A program made the translations under genes and the position numbers. Below are positions 56,369 through 64,000 of a stretch of DNA of 64,000 bases, piece by piece; within the stretch, counting starts at the first letter, position 1; each line of letters begins with the position of its first letter. Below the pieces are notes generated by a model. The model had not been told where the DNA came from and made no database searches. It worked only from the letters and a program-made list of their open reading frames with translations. This stretch comes from Rickettsia rickettsii (GTDB lineage: Bacteria; Pseudomonadota; Alphaproteobacteria; Rickettsiales; Rickettsiaceae). The DNA is taken from contig NZ_CP018914.1 in NCBI RefSeq assembly GCF_001951015.1, positions 620,001 to 684,000 on the forward strand. Direction: 5' to 3'.

Positions 56369-56833
56369 GTATTGCGATTGAAGAGGTAATTACAAAGCTT
56401 ACGAATTTTGTTTATTGTTTTCAAATTAAGCGAGCTAGCGGTGAGGAATTAAACTTAACAAATAGCGATCATGCTATAAAAAGTGAAGAGAGAGTTTTTT
56501 TACCAAAGTCCAGTTTAGATTTAAAAGAAACAGAATTTAACGATTCCGCACAAAACCATATAATCATTGAAGGTATTTTTGAGGAAAACGGCTATTATAC
56601 GGCGGTCAAATTATATTCAGCAAAATCGTTTTAACAGTAAAGTTCTAAGCAATTTCGGTGATTTGATTATATTAGAGGATATTATACCGGATTATTTTAA
56701 AGATGCCGAGGAAGTAAAAATTACTGCCGGATGTGATAAAAATTTTATAACCTGTTGCAATAAATTTAATAATGCTATAAATTTTAGGGGCGAACCGCTA
56801 ATACCAAAAACAGATTTTATAAATTTAGTATAA
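56365..56833 (+). pseudogene. Frameshifted DUF2163 tail protein (GTA ORFg13-like)
   Basis: The first frame has YCFQIKRASGEELNLTNSDH and AIKSEERVFLPKSSLDLKET. After a one-base shift near 56605 the second has NRFNSKVLSNFGDLI and EVKITAGCDKNFITCCNKFN with NAINFRGEPLIPKTDFINL. The GCD..F.TC..KF.N..NFRG.P.IP pattern is the C-terminal signature of the GTA gene 13 family. The product is much shorter than the usual 290 residues, so a central deletion has also occurred. Confidence 0.8.
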
Positions 56834-56836
56834 TCA

Positions 56837-57010
56837 ATGAAACAAAGTTTTATAAAACTAGTATATGCAGAGCTACAGAATATAATAAATATGAAAAGCT
56901 CCAAACAACAGCAAAAAAAAGAAACGCAATTAATTGATTATTTTAAAATAGTTGAAAGTAATATATTATATACATTTCAAAAAATAAAACAGGGATATGA
57001 AAGAGACTAA
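56837..57010 (+). CDS. Small basic protein (57 aa)
   Basis: Starts MKQSFIKLVYAELQNIINMK and ends FQKIKQGYERD, four bases after the tail-protein remnant and overlapping the next gene by 14 bases. It is lysine- and glutamine-rich and helical. It has no clear ribosome-binding site. It may be a real overlapping gene or a leftover. Confidence 0.35.
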   Translation: MKQSFIKLVYAELQNIINMKSSKQQQKKETQLIDYFKIVESNILYTFQKIKQGYERD

Positions 57011-57326
57011 ACGTTTTTTTAACAAAAATAATAGATTAAATAAAGGTTATGCTAAGACTTTTAGTGTAAACGAACCTGATAATAATTTTTACCGTAAAAA
57101 ATTTGAACATATATTACCGCCAATTGATTTAATCAGTGAGTATGAGAGTATTTATCCCGGTACTTTAAAGGAATTAATGCATATGGCACAACAAGAGCAA
57201 GCTCATAAGCATGCTATAGACCTAAAAAACTTGAAAATACAGGCAAGAGTAGCTAAATTAACACGAATCTGTTTATTAATATTTGGAATTTGCCTTGTAG
57301 TTTCAATTTTTTTTAAAACTTTCTAA
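56997..57326 (+). CDS. DUF2335-family predicted membrane protein
   Basis: A 109-residue protein with the DUF2335 layout: HILPPIDLISEYESIYPGTL, KELMHMAQQEQAHKHAID, and one hydrophobic C-terminal segment (ICLLIFGICLVVSIFF, about 92-107). DUF2335 members are small membrane proteins often found near phage or mobile genes, of unknown function; some resemble holin-like proteins. It starts with AGGG only two bases from the ATG, so translation may be coupled to the preceding small gene. Confidence 0.7.
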   Translation: MKETKRFFNKNNRLNKGYAKTFSVNEPDNNFYRKKFEHILPPIDLISEYESIYPGTLKELMHMAQQEQAHKHAIDLKNLKIQARVAKLTRICLLIFGICLVVSIFFKTF

Positions 57327-57425
57327 ATAAAATTAAAGATAAAATATTTTATTTACTTGTAATTTTAAATAAAATAAGTTAAATCCAATATATATTTATT
57401 TATAAACATAATACGGAGACATTTT

Positions 57426-57950
57426 ATTTCTAAAAATAATTTTCCTAAGGCTAATAGAGAAATCAGAGCTAGAGAAGTGCGTTTAGTAGGCGAAAACGGC
57501 GAAATGCACGGCGTCGTAAATATTAGAGAAGCATTAGATATGGCGGAAAGAGCCGGTCTTGACTTAGTCGAGATATCACCGAATGCTGTACCCCCTGTCT
57601 GTAAAATTCTAGATTTTGGTAAGTTTAAGTACGAAAGCAAAAAACGTTTGCATGAAGCACGCAAAAAACAAAAAATCATCGTACTTAAAGAAATGAAATT
57701 TAAACCTAATATTAGTATAGGTGATTTTGAAACTAAGTTAAGAAAAATAAAAGAATTTTTAAAAGACGGAGATAAAGTAAAAATTTCTTTATGGTTTAAG
57801 GGACGAGAGATTCTTCATAAAGAGGTCGGTCAAGAACTATTTAAACGTATAGAAGTAGGGCTCGAAGGACTCGTTAAAATCGATCAGCATGCTAAAATGG
57901 AAGGTAAACAGATGATAATGATCGTTAGCCCTGATATTAAGGTGCAATAG
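57426..57950 (+). CDS. infC: Translation initiation factor IF-3 (apparent ATT start)
   Basis: IF-3 keeps ribosomal subunits apart and checks initiation codons. The N-domain has [20 protein letters not shown] and [20 protein letters not shown]. The C-domain has [40 protein letters not shown] and VSPDIKVQ. The frame continues upstream of the only GTG (57477) through [12 protein letters not shown], and no ATG, GTG or TTG occurs before. ATT at 57426 lies seven bases after GGAG and gives 174 residues, the normal length. An AUU start is the known autoregulatory device of infC in other bacteria. Confidence 0.93.
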   Translation: MSKNNFPKANREIRAREVRLVGENGEMHGVVNIREALDMAERAGLDLVEISPNAVPPVCKILDFGKFKYESKKRLHEARKKQKIIVLKEMKFKPNISIGDFETKLRKIKEFLKDGDKVKISLWFKGREILHKEVGQELFKRIEVGLEGLVKIDQHAKMEGKQMIMIVSPDIKVQ

Positions 57951-57960
57951 CTACTCAAAT

Positions 57961-58057
57961 CGTCATTGCGCGTGAACGTAGAGAGTGTGGCAATCTCAGG
58001 AATTTTACTGTTTCATGAGGTTGCCGCGTCGAGGCTTGGCCTCTCCTCGCAATGACG
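57961..58057. repeat. Palindromic repeat, CGTCATTGC family, between infC and pdhC
   Basis: CGTCATTGCGCG and CCTCGCAATGACG are the arms, with GTGGCAATCTCAGG and CATGAGGTTGCCGCG inside. It fills most of the infC-pdhC spacer. Confidence 0.85.
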
Positions 58058-58095
58058 TGTAATAACAACAATAAAAAGTCAAATCTAAATAAGTT

Positions 58096-59334
58096 ATGCC
58101 GATTAAAATTTTAATGCCTGCTTTATCTCCAACTATGACGGAAGGAAATCTAGCTAGGTGGTTAAAAAAAGAAGGGGACAAAGTTAATCCTGGAGAAGTA
58201 ATTGCTGAAATTGAAACCGATAAAGCAACGATGGAAGTAGAAGCAGTAGACGAAGGTATACTTGCCAAAATAGTTATCCCACAAAATAGTCAAAATGTAC
58301 CTGTTAACTCTTTAATTGCCGTGTTAAGTGAAGAGGGAGAAGAAAAAACAGACATTGATGCGTTTATTGCAAAAAATAATAGTGTATCACCGTCACCGAA
58401 AACAGATGCTAATCTTCTGAAACCCCACGAGAATATAACTAATGTAGAAGAACAGGTAACAGTTATAAAACATGATGCTAGTAAAATATTCGCCTCACCG
58501 CTTGCAAAAAGACTTGCAAAAATGAGAAATATTAGATTTGAGAGCGTGAAAGGTAGCGGTCCGCACGGTAGAATAGTCAAACAAGATATCTTATCATATA
58601 CTCCTAGCACTGCTCATAATAAAATAGTTAGCAGAAATCCTGAAGAATATCGTTTAGTACCAAATAATAATATCCGCAAGATTATAGCCAAGCGTCTGCT
58701 TGAATCTAAACAAACAGTTCCACATTTTTATTTATCTATAGAATGTAATGTCGATAAATTGTTAGATATAAGAGAAGACATTAATAAATCTTTTTCTGAA
58801 GATAAATCAACAAGGATATCGGTTAATGATTTTATTATTTTAGCAGTAGCCAAAGCTTTACAAGAAGTGCCAAATGCCAATGCTAGCTGGGGAGAAGATG
58901 CAATTAGATATTACAATAATGTCGATATTTCAGTAGCGGTAGCGATTGAGAACGGGCTTGTTACACCGATAGTTAAAAATGCCAATCAAAAAAACATTCT
59001 AGAACTATCTCGTGAAATGAAAGCATTAATAAAGAAAGCAAAAGATAATAAATTAACCCCTGAAGAATTTCAGGGTGGAGGGTTTACCATTTCTAACCTC
59101 GGTATGTACGGTATTAAGAATTTCAATGCTATAATTAACCCACCGCAAAGTTGTATAATGGGCGTCGGAGCTATTGCAAAACGTGCTATAGTCAAGAATG
59201 ATCAAATAACTATAGCAACAATTATGGACGTAACTCTTTCTGCCGATCACCGAGTAGTAGACGGAGCAGTCGGTGCTGAGTTCTTGGCAGCATTTAAAAA
59301 GTTTATAGAGAGTCCCGTTTTGATGTTGATATAA
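58096..59334 (+). CDS. pdhC: Pyruvate dehydrogenase E2 (dihydrolipoamide acetyltransferase)
   Basis: E2 is the core of the pyruvate dehydrogenase complex and transfers acetyl groups to CoA. The 412 residues have one lipoyl domain (1-78, Lys43 in ETDKATMEVEA), an Ala/Ser-poor linker, the E1/E3-binding domain (about 133-168, IFASPLAKRLAKMRNIRF) with GSGPHGRIVKQDI, and the catalytic domain (190-412) with SADHRVVDGAVGAEF near the end. The other E1 genes are not in the window, as in R. prowazekii where pdhC lies apart from pdhAB. Confidence 0.96.
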   Translation: MPIKILMPALSPTMTEGNLARWLKKEGDKVNPGEVIAEIETDKATMEVEAVDEGILAKIVIPQNSQNVPVNSLIAVLSEEGEEKTDIDAFIAKNNSVSPSPKTDANLLKPHENITNVEEQVTVIKHDASKIFASPLAKRLAKMRNIRFESVKGSGPHGRIVKQDILSYTPSTAHNKIVSRNPEEYRLVPNNNIRKIIAKRLLESKQTVPHFYLSIECNVDKLLDIREDINKSFSEDKSTRISVNDFIILAVAKALQEVPNANASWGEDAIRYYNNVDISVAVAIENGLVTPIVKNANQKNILELSREMKALIKKAKDNKLTPEEFQGGGFTISNLGMYGIKNFNAIINPPQSCIMGVGAIAKRAIVKNDQITIATIMDVTLSADHRVVDGAVGAEFLAAFKKFIESPVLMLI

Positions 59335-59336
59335 GT

Positions 59337-59428
59337 CGTCATTACGAGCAGCCATAGGCTGCGTGACAATCTCATCAAATATCCTGAGATTGCTTTGTTG
59401 CAACTTTCAGTTGCTTCTCGCAATAACG
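59337..59428. repeat. Palindromic repeat, CGTCATTGC family, after pdhC
   Basis: CGTCATTACGAGCAGCC and TTGCTTCTCGCAATAACG are the arms, with the inner AGGCTGCGTGACAATCTCAT and TGAGATTGCTTTGTTGC. It begins one base after the pdhC stop. Confidence 0.85.
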
Positions 59429-59466
59429 TTGAAATCGCACCCATAAACAAATCACAATAAAATAAC

Positions 59467-60534
59467 ATGCGTTTTTCAGATAATTTAGCAAAAATTTTAG
59501 ACAAATACGAAAATTTAGGCAACAAACTATCTTCCGGCATTATGGGAGACGAGTTTGTTAAGGCATCTAAAGAATATGCAGAACTTGAAGATGTTGTAGC
59601 AAAAATTAAAGAATATAATAAGGCTAAATCTGAGCTTGAAGAAGCAAATAATTTTAAGCTAGAAGTGGGACTTGATAATGCCACTTTAGAAATGATTGAA
59701 GACGAAATATACACTCTTGAAAATTCGTTACCAAAACTTGAAAGAGCCGTAAAAATTGCTTTATTACCAAAAGATGATGCGGATAGTAAAAGTGCTATTA
59801 TTGAAGTTAGAGCAGGAAGCGGCGGAGAAGAAGCGGCACTTTTTGCTGCCGTACTTTTTAATATGTATCAAAGATATGCTGAGTTAAAAGGATGGCGTTT
59901 TGAGATATTAGCAATTTCCGATACGGGAATAGGCGGTTATAAAGAAGCATCAGCGTCAATAAAAGGCAAAGATGTATTTTCTAAGCTCAAATTTGAGTCA
60001 GGTGTTCATAGAGTACAGAGAGTACCGGAAACGGAATCACAAGGACGTATTCATACTTCGGCAGCAACGGTTGCAGTACTTCCTGAGGCTGAAGAGGTTG
60101 ATATTAAAATTGAAGATAAAGACTTAAGAATCGATACTTATAGAGCTTCAGGGGCTGGTGGACAGCACGTTAATACTACCGATTCTGCCGTACGTATAAC
60201 TCATATCCCTACCGGTATTACCGTAGCCTTGCAAGATGAGAAGTCACAGCATAAAAATAAAGCAAAGGCGTTAAAAATTCTACGTGCTAGAATTTATGAA
60301 GAAGAACGACGTAAAAAGGAACAAGCAAGAGCCGATAGCAGAAGAGGGCAGGTAGGTTCAGGAGATCGTTCGGAGCGGATACGTACTTATAATTTCCCAC
60401 AGGGAAGAGTATCCGACCATAGAATACACTTAACACTTTATAAGATAGACGAAGTAGTTAAAAACGGACAATTAGATGAGTTTGTTGAAGCTTTAATTGC
60501 AGATGATGAAGCTAAAAAACTTTTGGAGATATAA
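59467..60534 (+). CDS. prfA: Peptide chain release factor 1
   Basis: RF1 reads UAA and UAG stop codons. The 355 residues are full length. Motifs are [35 protein letters not shown] (the PxT anticodon-like motif reads PET instead of the usual PAT/PVT), [15 protein letters not shown], the GGQ loop in [20 protein letters not shown], and [20 protein letters not shown]. Prokaryotic RF1 is methylated on the Gln of GGQ by PrmC, not present in the window. Confidence 0.97.
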   Translation: MRFSDNLAKILDKYENLGNKLSSGIMGDEFVKASKEYAELEDVVAKIKEYNKAKSELEEANNFKLEVGLDNATLEMIEDEIYTLENSLPKLERAVKIALLPKDDADSKSAIIEVRAGSGGEEAALFAAVLFNMYQRYAELKGWRFEILAISDTGIGGYKEASASIKGKDVFSKLKFESGVHRVQRVPETESQGRIHTSAATVAVLPEAEEVDIKIEDKDLRIDTYRASGAGGQHVNTTDSAVRITHIPTGITVALQDEKSQHKNKAKALKILRARIYEEERRKKEQARADSRRGQVGSGDRSERIRTYNFPQGRVSDHRIHLTLYKIDEVVKNGQLDEFVEALIADDEAKKLLEI

Positions 60535-60560
60535 GTGTATATCGTCATTGTGAGTAGGCA

Positions 60561-60650
60561 TTGTTGCGTGGATCAATTTCACCTCTGTTCACCCCGTGGC
60601 TTGACCACAGGATCCAGTTAAAAATACTAACATTATTAGTATTTTTTATT
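60561..60650. repeat. Half copy of the GTCACCCCGTGG family
   Basis: TTGTTGCGTGGATCAATTTC, CACCTCTGTTCACCCCGTGG and GGATCCAGTTAAAAATACTA repeat the left half of the copy at 271-386. The right arm is missing. A half CGTCATTGTGAG lies just before it. Confidence 0.75.
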
Positions 60651-60694
60651 ATTTTTAATGACGATATACAGCAAAAATACAGCCTAATAAACAA

Positions 60695-62458
60695 ATGAAA
60701 CCACAAGTATCTATAAACGGTAAAATCTGGCAGCAGAAACTGATTAACGAAGATATAGTCACCGAGTTATGTCGTAGTTTCAAAATTAGTGATTTACTTG
60801 CTAGGATAGTATCATTAAGAGTAAATAATCTAGAGGAAGTAGAAAATTTCTTGAGACCGAAAATCAAAAATTTATTACCTGATCCTTTCCATCTACTTGA
60901 TATGGAAAAGGCTGTAGATAGAACTGTTACAGCTATTTTAAATAACCAAAAAATATGTATCTTTGCCGATTATGATGTAGACGGTGCTACTTCAGCCGCT
61001 TTACTTAAAAATATTTTTAGAGATTTAAATATACTATGTGATATTTATGTTCCTGATCGTATAGCTGAAGGATACGGTCCAACTCCTTTTGCTATGCAAA
61101 AAATTAAAGATCACGGCACAGAATTATTAATTACGGTTGATTGCGGTGCTATGGCACATGAAGCCCTAAAATACGCAAAAGACGTTAACCTTGATGTTAT
61201 AGTAATCGATCATCATATAACTACGGAAATATTACCGGATGCAGTAGCTATAGTAAATCCAAATCGTATTGATGAAAAAAGCGAATATAAACATTTGGCA
61301 GCCGTAGGAGTTGCTTTCTTATTTGCAACTGCAATATTATCGAATTTAAAGAAGCAAAATTATTTCACGCAAACAATGCTTCAGCCTAATCTAATGCAGT
61401 ATCTAGATTTAGTGGCTCTTGGTACTGTTTGCGATATGATGAAATTAACAGGCTTAAATCGTGCATTTGTTGCAAGCGGATTGAAAGTAATGCAACAAAG
61501 GCAAAATATAGGGATTAAAACATTATATGATATGGCAGGGCTTCATGAAATACCAAAATGTTATCATTTAGGGTTTATTCTAGGTCCGCGTATCAATGCA
61601 GGCGGTAGAGTAGGCAAGTCAAGTTTAGGGGCTCATCTCCTATCTACTAGTTGTTCTAATGAAGCAAATAAATTAGCTAAAGAACTTGAAAAACACAATA
61701 ATGAGCGTAAAGTAATTGAGTTATTAATGATAGAAGAAGCGATGGAAATTGCTTTGACACAACAAGATAGTAGTGTATTATTTATCGTAAAAGAAGGATG
61801 GCATCCAGGCGTTATAGGAATCGTTGCCGGCAAATTAAAAGAAAAATTTGATAAGCCGGTGGCAGTTATAGCTTTAAATGACGGGATTGGTAAAGCTTCA
61901 TGCCGTTCTATTTTAGGTATTGATTTTGGTGCTGAAATTATCAATGCTAAAAGCAAAGATTTGCTAATAGCAGGCGGAGGTCATGCTATGGCGGCAGGTT
62001 TTACCGTAACGGCTGAAAAATTACAAGAATTGCAGAATTTTTTTAATAATGCTTTTAGAATTAGTATAACTAAACTAGAAAATTATAAGCATGCGGAATA
62101 TGATATTGATTTAACGGTTAATAGTGTGAATTTCCCTTTAATGGAGGAATTAAACACTTTAGAGCCTTTCGGTCAAGGAAATCATGAGCCTATATTTAAA
62201 TTTGATGATTTATTTGTATTAAAAGCGGATATCGTTGGAAGTAAGCATATTAAATGTATGCTTGTTCCAAATAAGCGAGGCTTTGGTAATAAAGCCTTAT
62301 CTGCTATTGCTTTTAATTCGGTAGGCACTGCATTTGAAGATGTTTTATTAAGCCCTAAAACAAAAAATATTGCTGCAATAGGAACGTTAAAAACTAATAA
62401 TTGGCAAGATAATTATACTATTCAATTAATTATAAAAGATATACTTCTAAAAGAGTAG
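60695..62458 (+). CDS. recJ: Single-stranded-DNA-specific exonuclease RecJ
   Basis: A 5'-3' exonuclease of recombination and mismatch repair. The 587 residues have the DHH-family motifs: FADYDVDGATSAALL (about 90-104), PDRIAEGYG, LITVDCGAMAHEAL, VIDHHITTE (motif III), NPN, AAVGVAFLF, LGTVCDMM and the GPRINAGGRVG stretch. The DHHA1 domain has GIGKASCRSI and GGGHAMAAGFTV. A C-terminal OB-like domain follows (about 480-587). It follows prfA with a repeat between. Confidence 0.95.
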   Translation: MKPQVSINGKIWQQKLINEDIVTELCRSFKISDLLARIVSLRVNNLEEVENFLRPKIKNLLPDPFHLLDMEKAVDRTVTAILNNQKICIFADYDVDGATSAALLKNIFRDLNILCDIYVPDRIAEGYGPTPFAMQKIKDHGTELLITVDCGAMAHEALKYAKDVNLDVIVIDHHITTEILPDAVAIVNPNRIDEKSEYKHLAAVGVAFLFATAILSNLKKQNYFTQTMLQPNLMQYLDLVALGTVCDMMKLTGLNRAFVASGLKVMQQRQNIGIKTLYDMAGLHEIPKCYHLGFILGPRINAGGRVGKSSLGAHLLSTSCSNEANKLAKELEKHNNERKVIELLMIEEAMEIALTQQDSSVLFIVKEGWHPGVIGIVAGKLKEKFDKPVAVIALNDGIGKASCRSILGIDFGAEIINAKSKDLLIAGGGHAMAAGFTVTAEKLQELQNFFNNAFRISITKLENYKHAEYDIDLTVNSVNFPLMEELNTLEPFGQGNHEPIFKFDDLFVLKADIVGSKHIKCMLVPNKRGFGNKALSAIAFNSVGTAFEDVLLSPKTKNIAAIGTLKTNNWQDNYTIQLIIKDILLKE

Positions 62459-62501
62459 ATAGACTAAGTATATATAATAACAACGTAAAAAATAATAATT
62501 T

Positions 62502-63824
62502 ATGAGAAATTTAAAGAAAACAAAAAATACTACAATTTCTAAAGACTTAGCAGAAGTACAAGAGCATTATCAAGATTATCCTTATCCTTTCAGAGACCCA
62601 AATCAAGAACAAGAATATTTACTTGCAACATGCGGTGAGTTCTTAGGAGAATTAAACCATTTTCTATATCAAGGAAAAGAAAATTTTAATAATAATTTTA
62701 GATGCTTAATAGCAGGCGGCGGCACCGGTGATTCGACTATTTATCTTGCCGAGCAGTTAAAAGATAAAAATGCCGAAATAATATATCTAGATTTCAGCAA
62801 GCCTAGCATGGAAGTAGCACAAAAACGTGCAGAAGTACGAGGTCTTAGAAATATTAAATGGATTAATGATTCAATATTAAATATACCTAATCTAAAACTT
62901 GGAAAATTCGATTATATAAATTGTACCGGCGTGCTTCATCATTTAGCAAATCCTGATGAAGGTTTAAAAAATCTAAAAGATTCTTTAAAGCCGACCGGCG
63001 GTATGGGTTTAATGGTATATGCTAAATACGGACGTACCGGTGTTTATCAAATTCAGGATGTAATGAAAATGATAAATAAAGATACTAAAAGCCGTATCGA
63101 AGAAGTAATGAACGGGAAGCTAATTCTAGATAATTTGCCTGCTACTAACTGGTATAAAAGAGGTTGGGAGTTATTTTCAGATTACCAAAATTTCGGTGAC
63201 ATCGGAGTTTATGATATGTTCCTGCACAAACAGGATAGAGCCTATTCCGTTCCTGAGTTATATGAATTCGTAGAAAAAGCAAGCTTAAATTTTGTTGATT
63301 ATCTTGATCCTTTAGAGAAAATTTTATTAAGACCGGAAAATTATATAAAAGATTTTTCACTTCTACAAAAAATTAAAAAGATGGATAAAGTAACTAGAGA
63401 AGCAATTTCTGAAATACTTACCGGTAATATTATTAAACATTCATTTTACGTATCAAATCAAAAAGATAGTGTAGCCTCTCTTGATGACCTTGATAATATA
63501 CCGTACTTCCATAATATTGCCAATTTTGCTAAACAAATTTATGAGCATTTGGAATCTAATCCTTCAGCAGTAAATAATGCTATTAATTTTACTATTAATA
63601 ATGGGATATTAAATAATGTTAACATCTCAATGTCGATATTTAGAAGCACTAAATATATTTTTAAATATATGGTAGAAGAGAAAAGTTTAAGAGAAATATT
63701 TGATGCGGTACGCAACGAATTAAACCAAGCAATAAGCAATGAGGCCTTATTAAATGAAGTTAAAAATGTATTCATGCCATTACTTAATACAAATGTGTTA
63801 TTGTTAAGATCAAAGGATTGCTAG
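62502..63824 (+). CDS. Class I SAM-dependent methyltransferase (440 aa)
   Basis: The Rossmann-like domain begins after VQEHYQDYPYPFRDP. Motif I is CLIAGGGTGDSTIYLAEQL (about 69-87), followed by EIIYLDFSKPSMEVAQKRA (motif II), NDSILNIPNLKLGKFDYINC and GVLHHLANPDEGLKNLKDSL (motifs III and IV). A helical C-terminal part of about 250 residues has no obvious domain. The YPYPF start and 440-residue length recall the rickettsial methyltransferases that act on outer-membrane protein lysines, but I cannot show this. The substrate is unknown. It is transcribed with recJ 43 bases upstream. Confidence 0.85.
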   Translation: MRNLKKTKNTTISKDLAEVQEHYQDYPYPFRDPNQEQEYLLATCGEFLGELNHFLYQGKENFNNNFRCLIAGGGTGDSTIYLAEQLKDKNAEIIYLDFSKPSMEVAQKRAEVRGLRNIKWINDSILNIPNLKLGKFDYINCTGVLHHLANPDEGLKNLKDSLKPTGGMGLMVYAKYGRTGVYQIQDVMKMINKDTKSRIEEVMNGKLILDNLPATNWYKRGWELFSDYQNFGDIGVYDMFLHKQDRAYSVPELYEFVEKASLNFVDYLDPLEKILLRPENYIKDFSLLQKIKKMDKVTREAISEILTGNIIKHSFYVSNQKDSVASLDDLDNIPYFHNIANFAKQIYEHLESNPSAVNNAINFTINNGILNNVNISMSIFRSTKYIFKYMVEEKSLREIFDAVRNELNQAISNEALLNEVKNVFMPLLNTNVLLLRSKDC

Positions 63825-63845
63825 AGTTACGTGGATTGATTCATC

Positions 63846-63992
63846 CGTCATTGCGAAAAGAGGTTACCAGGGTCGTCATGAGCTACGCAGCCGTAAGCTG
63901 TGCAGCAATCTCATGCAATAATAATAAACTCCCAAGATTGCTTCGTAATTTTCTTGCAATGACCATTTACCGATTACCTGCTCGCAATGACG
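63846..63992. repeat. Compound CGTCATTGC repeat at the window end
   Basis: A half unit CGTCATTGCGAAAAGAGG is followed by CGTCATGAGCTACGCAGCCG, GCAGCAATCTCATGCAATAAT, TTCTTGCAATGACC and CTCGCAATGACG. Two copies appear to be nested. Confidence 0.75.
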
Positions 63993-64000
63993 ATTTGGGT

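Noticed and set aside
271-63992. Possible CRISPR array from the many short repeats
   Set aside because: Copies are dispersed, palindromic and of several families, without regular spacers or cas genes.

Overview
The window is a low-GC stretch of a Rickettsia chromosome, most likely a spotted fever group species. The diagnostic genes are sca4 (surface cell antigen 4, gene D), a tlc-type nucleotide translocase, the fragments of a sca3-like autotransporter next to the lon 3' end, an uncoupled biotin and folate salvage set, many decayed genes, and dozens of short palindromic repeats of the Rickettsia palindromic element (RPE) kind. Several of these repeats lie inside reading frames and one lies inside the RNase P RNA.

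Layout. 1-3.4 kb: lon 3' end, repeats, a broken sca3 autotransporter whose 3' end is joined to a reversed ankyrin-like fragment, then tRNA-Asp. 3.6-7.2 kb: a small conserved gene, hpf, a broken gamma-carbonic-anhydrase gene, folD and a thioredoxin-reductase-like ferredoxin-NADP reductase. 7.7-11.6 kb: a decaying archaic (Csu-like) chaperone-usher pilus locus. 11.9-16.6 kb: an unidentified pseudogene, then nrdA and nrdB with a dead PD-(D/E)XK (Rpn-type) nuclease gene lodged between them. 16.7-21.7 kb: a 949-residue helical protein with a pentapeptide-like patch, followed by its degraded tandem copy. 21.7-31.8 kb (minus strand): miaA, a phosphomannomutase, the LPS group kdsD-lptC-lptA-lptB, then truB-rpsO-pnp. 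31.9-36.8 kb: tlc4 and sca4. 36.9-44.4 kb: an HTH regulator, a YihY/BrkB membrane protein, a stand-alone glutamine-synthetase-like protein, a PgeF/YfiH protein, dead def, vapC and class II aldolase genes, and a membrane protein carrying a repeat insert. 44.7-48.2 kb: ppdK and rnpB. 48.2-55.4 kb: a GST/SspA-like protein, a BPL_N protein, bioY, folC, sodB, a broken patatin phospholipase and birA. 55.5-57.3 kb: remnants of gene-transfer-agent tail genes and a DUF2335 protein. 57.4-63.8 kb: infC (apparent ATT start), pdhC, prfA, recJ and a class I methyltransferase.

How the genes work together. The intact genes are mostly housekeeping (translation, RNA decay, LPS export, dNTP and one-carbon metabolism) plus functions typical of an obligate intracellular parasite: nucleotide import from the host (tlc4), manipulation of host vinculin (sca4) and biotin import (bioY with BPL_N and birA). 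The decayed set is enriched for surface and host-facing functions (sca3, pilus, patatin, toxin, aldolase). The most unusual feature is the repeats: at least six palindromic-element families occupy intergenic space, form gene ends and start codons, and are translated in frame in MiaA, TruB, BirA, the phosphomannomutase and a membrane protein. The 949-residue protein and its dead tandem copy, and the pilus locus, are the least explained coding features. All identifications are from reading the sequence and family knowledge; no database search was run.
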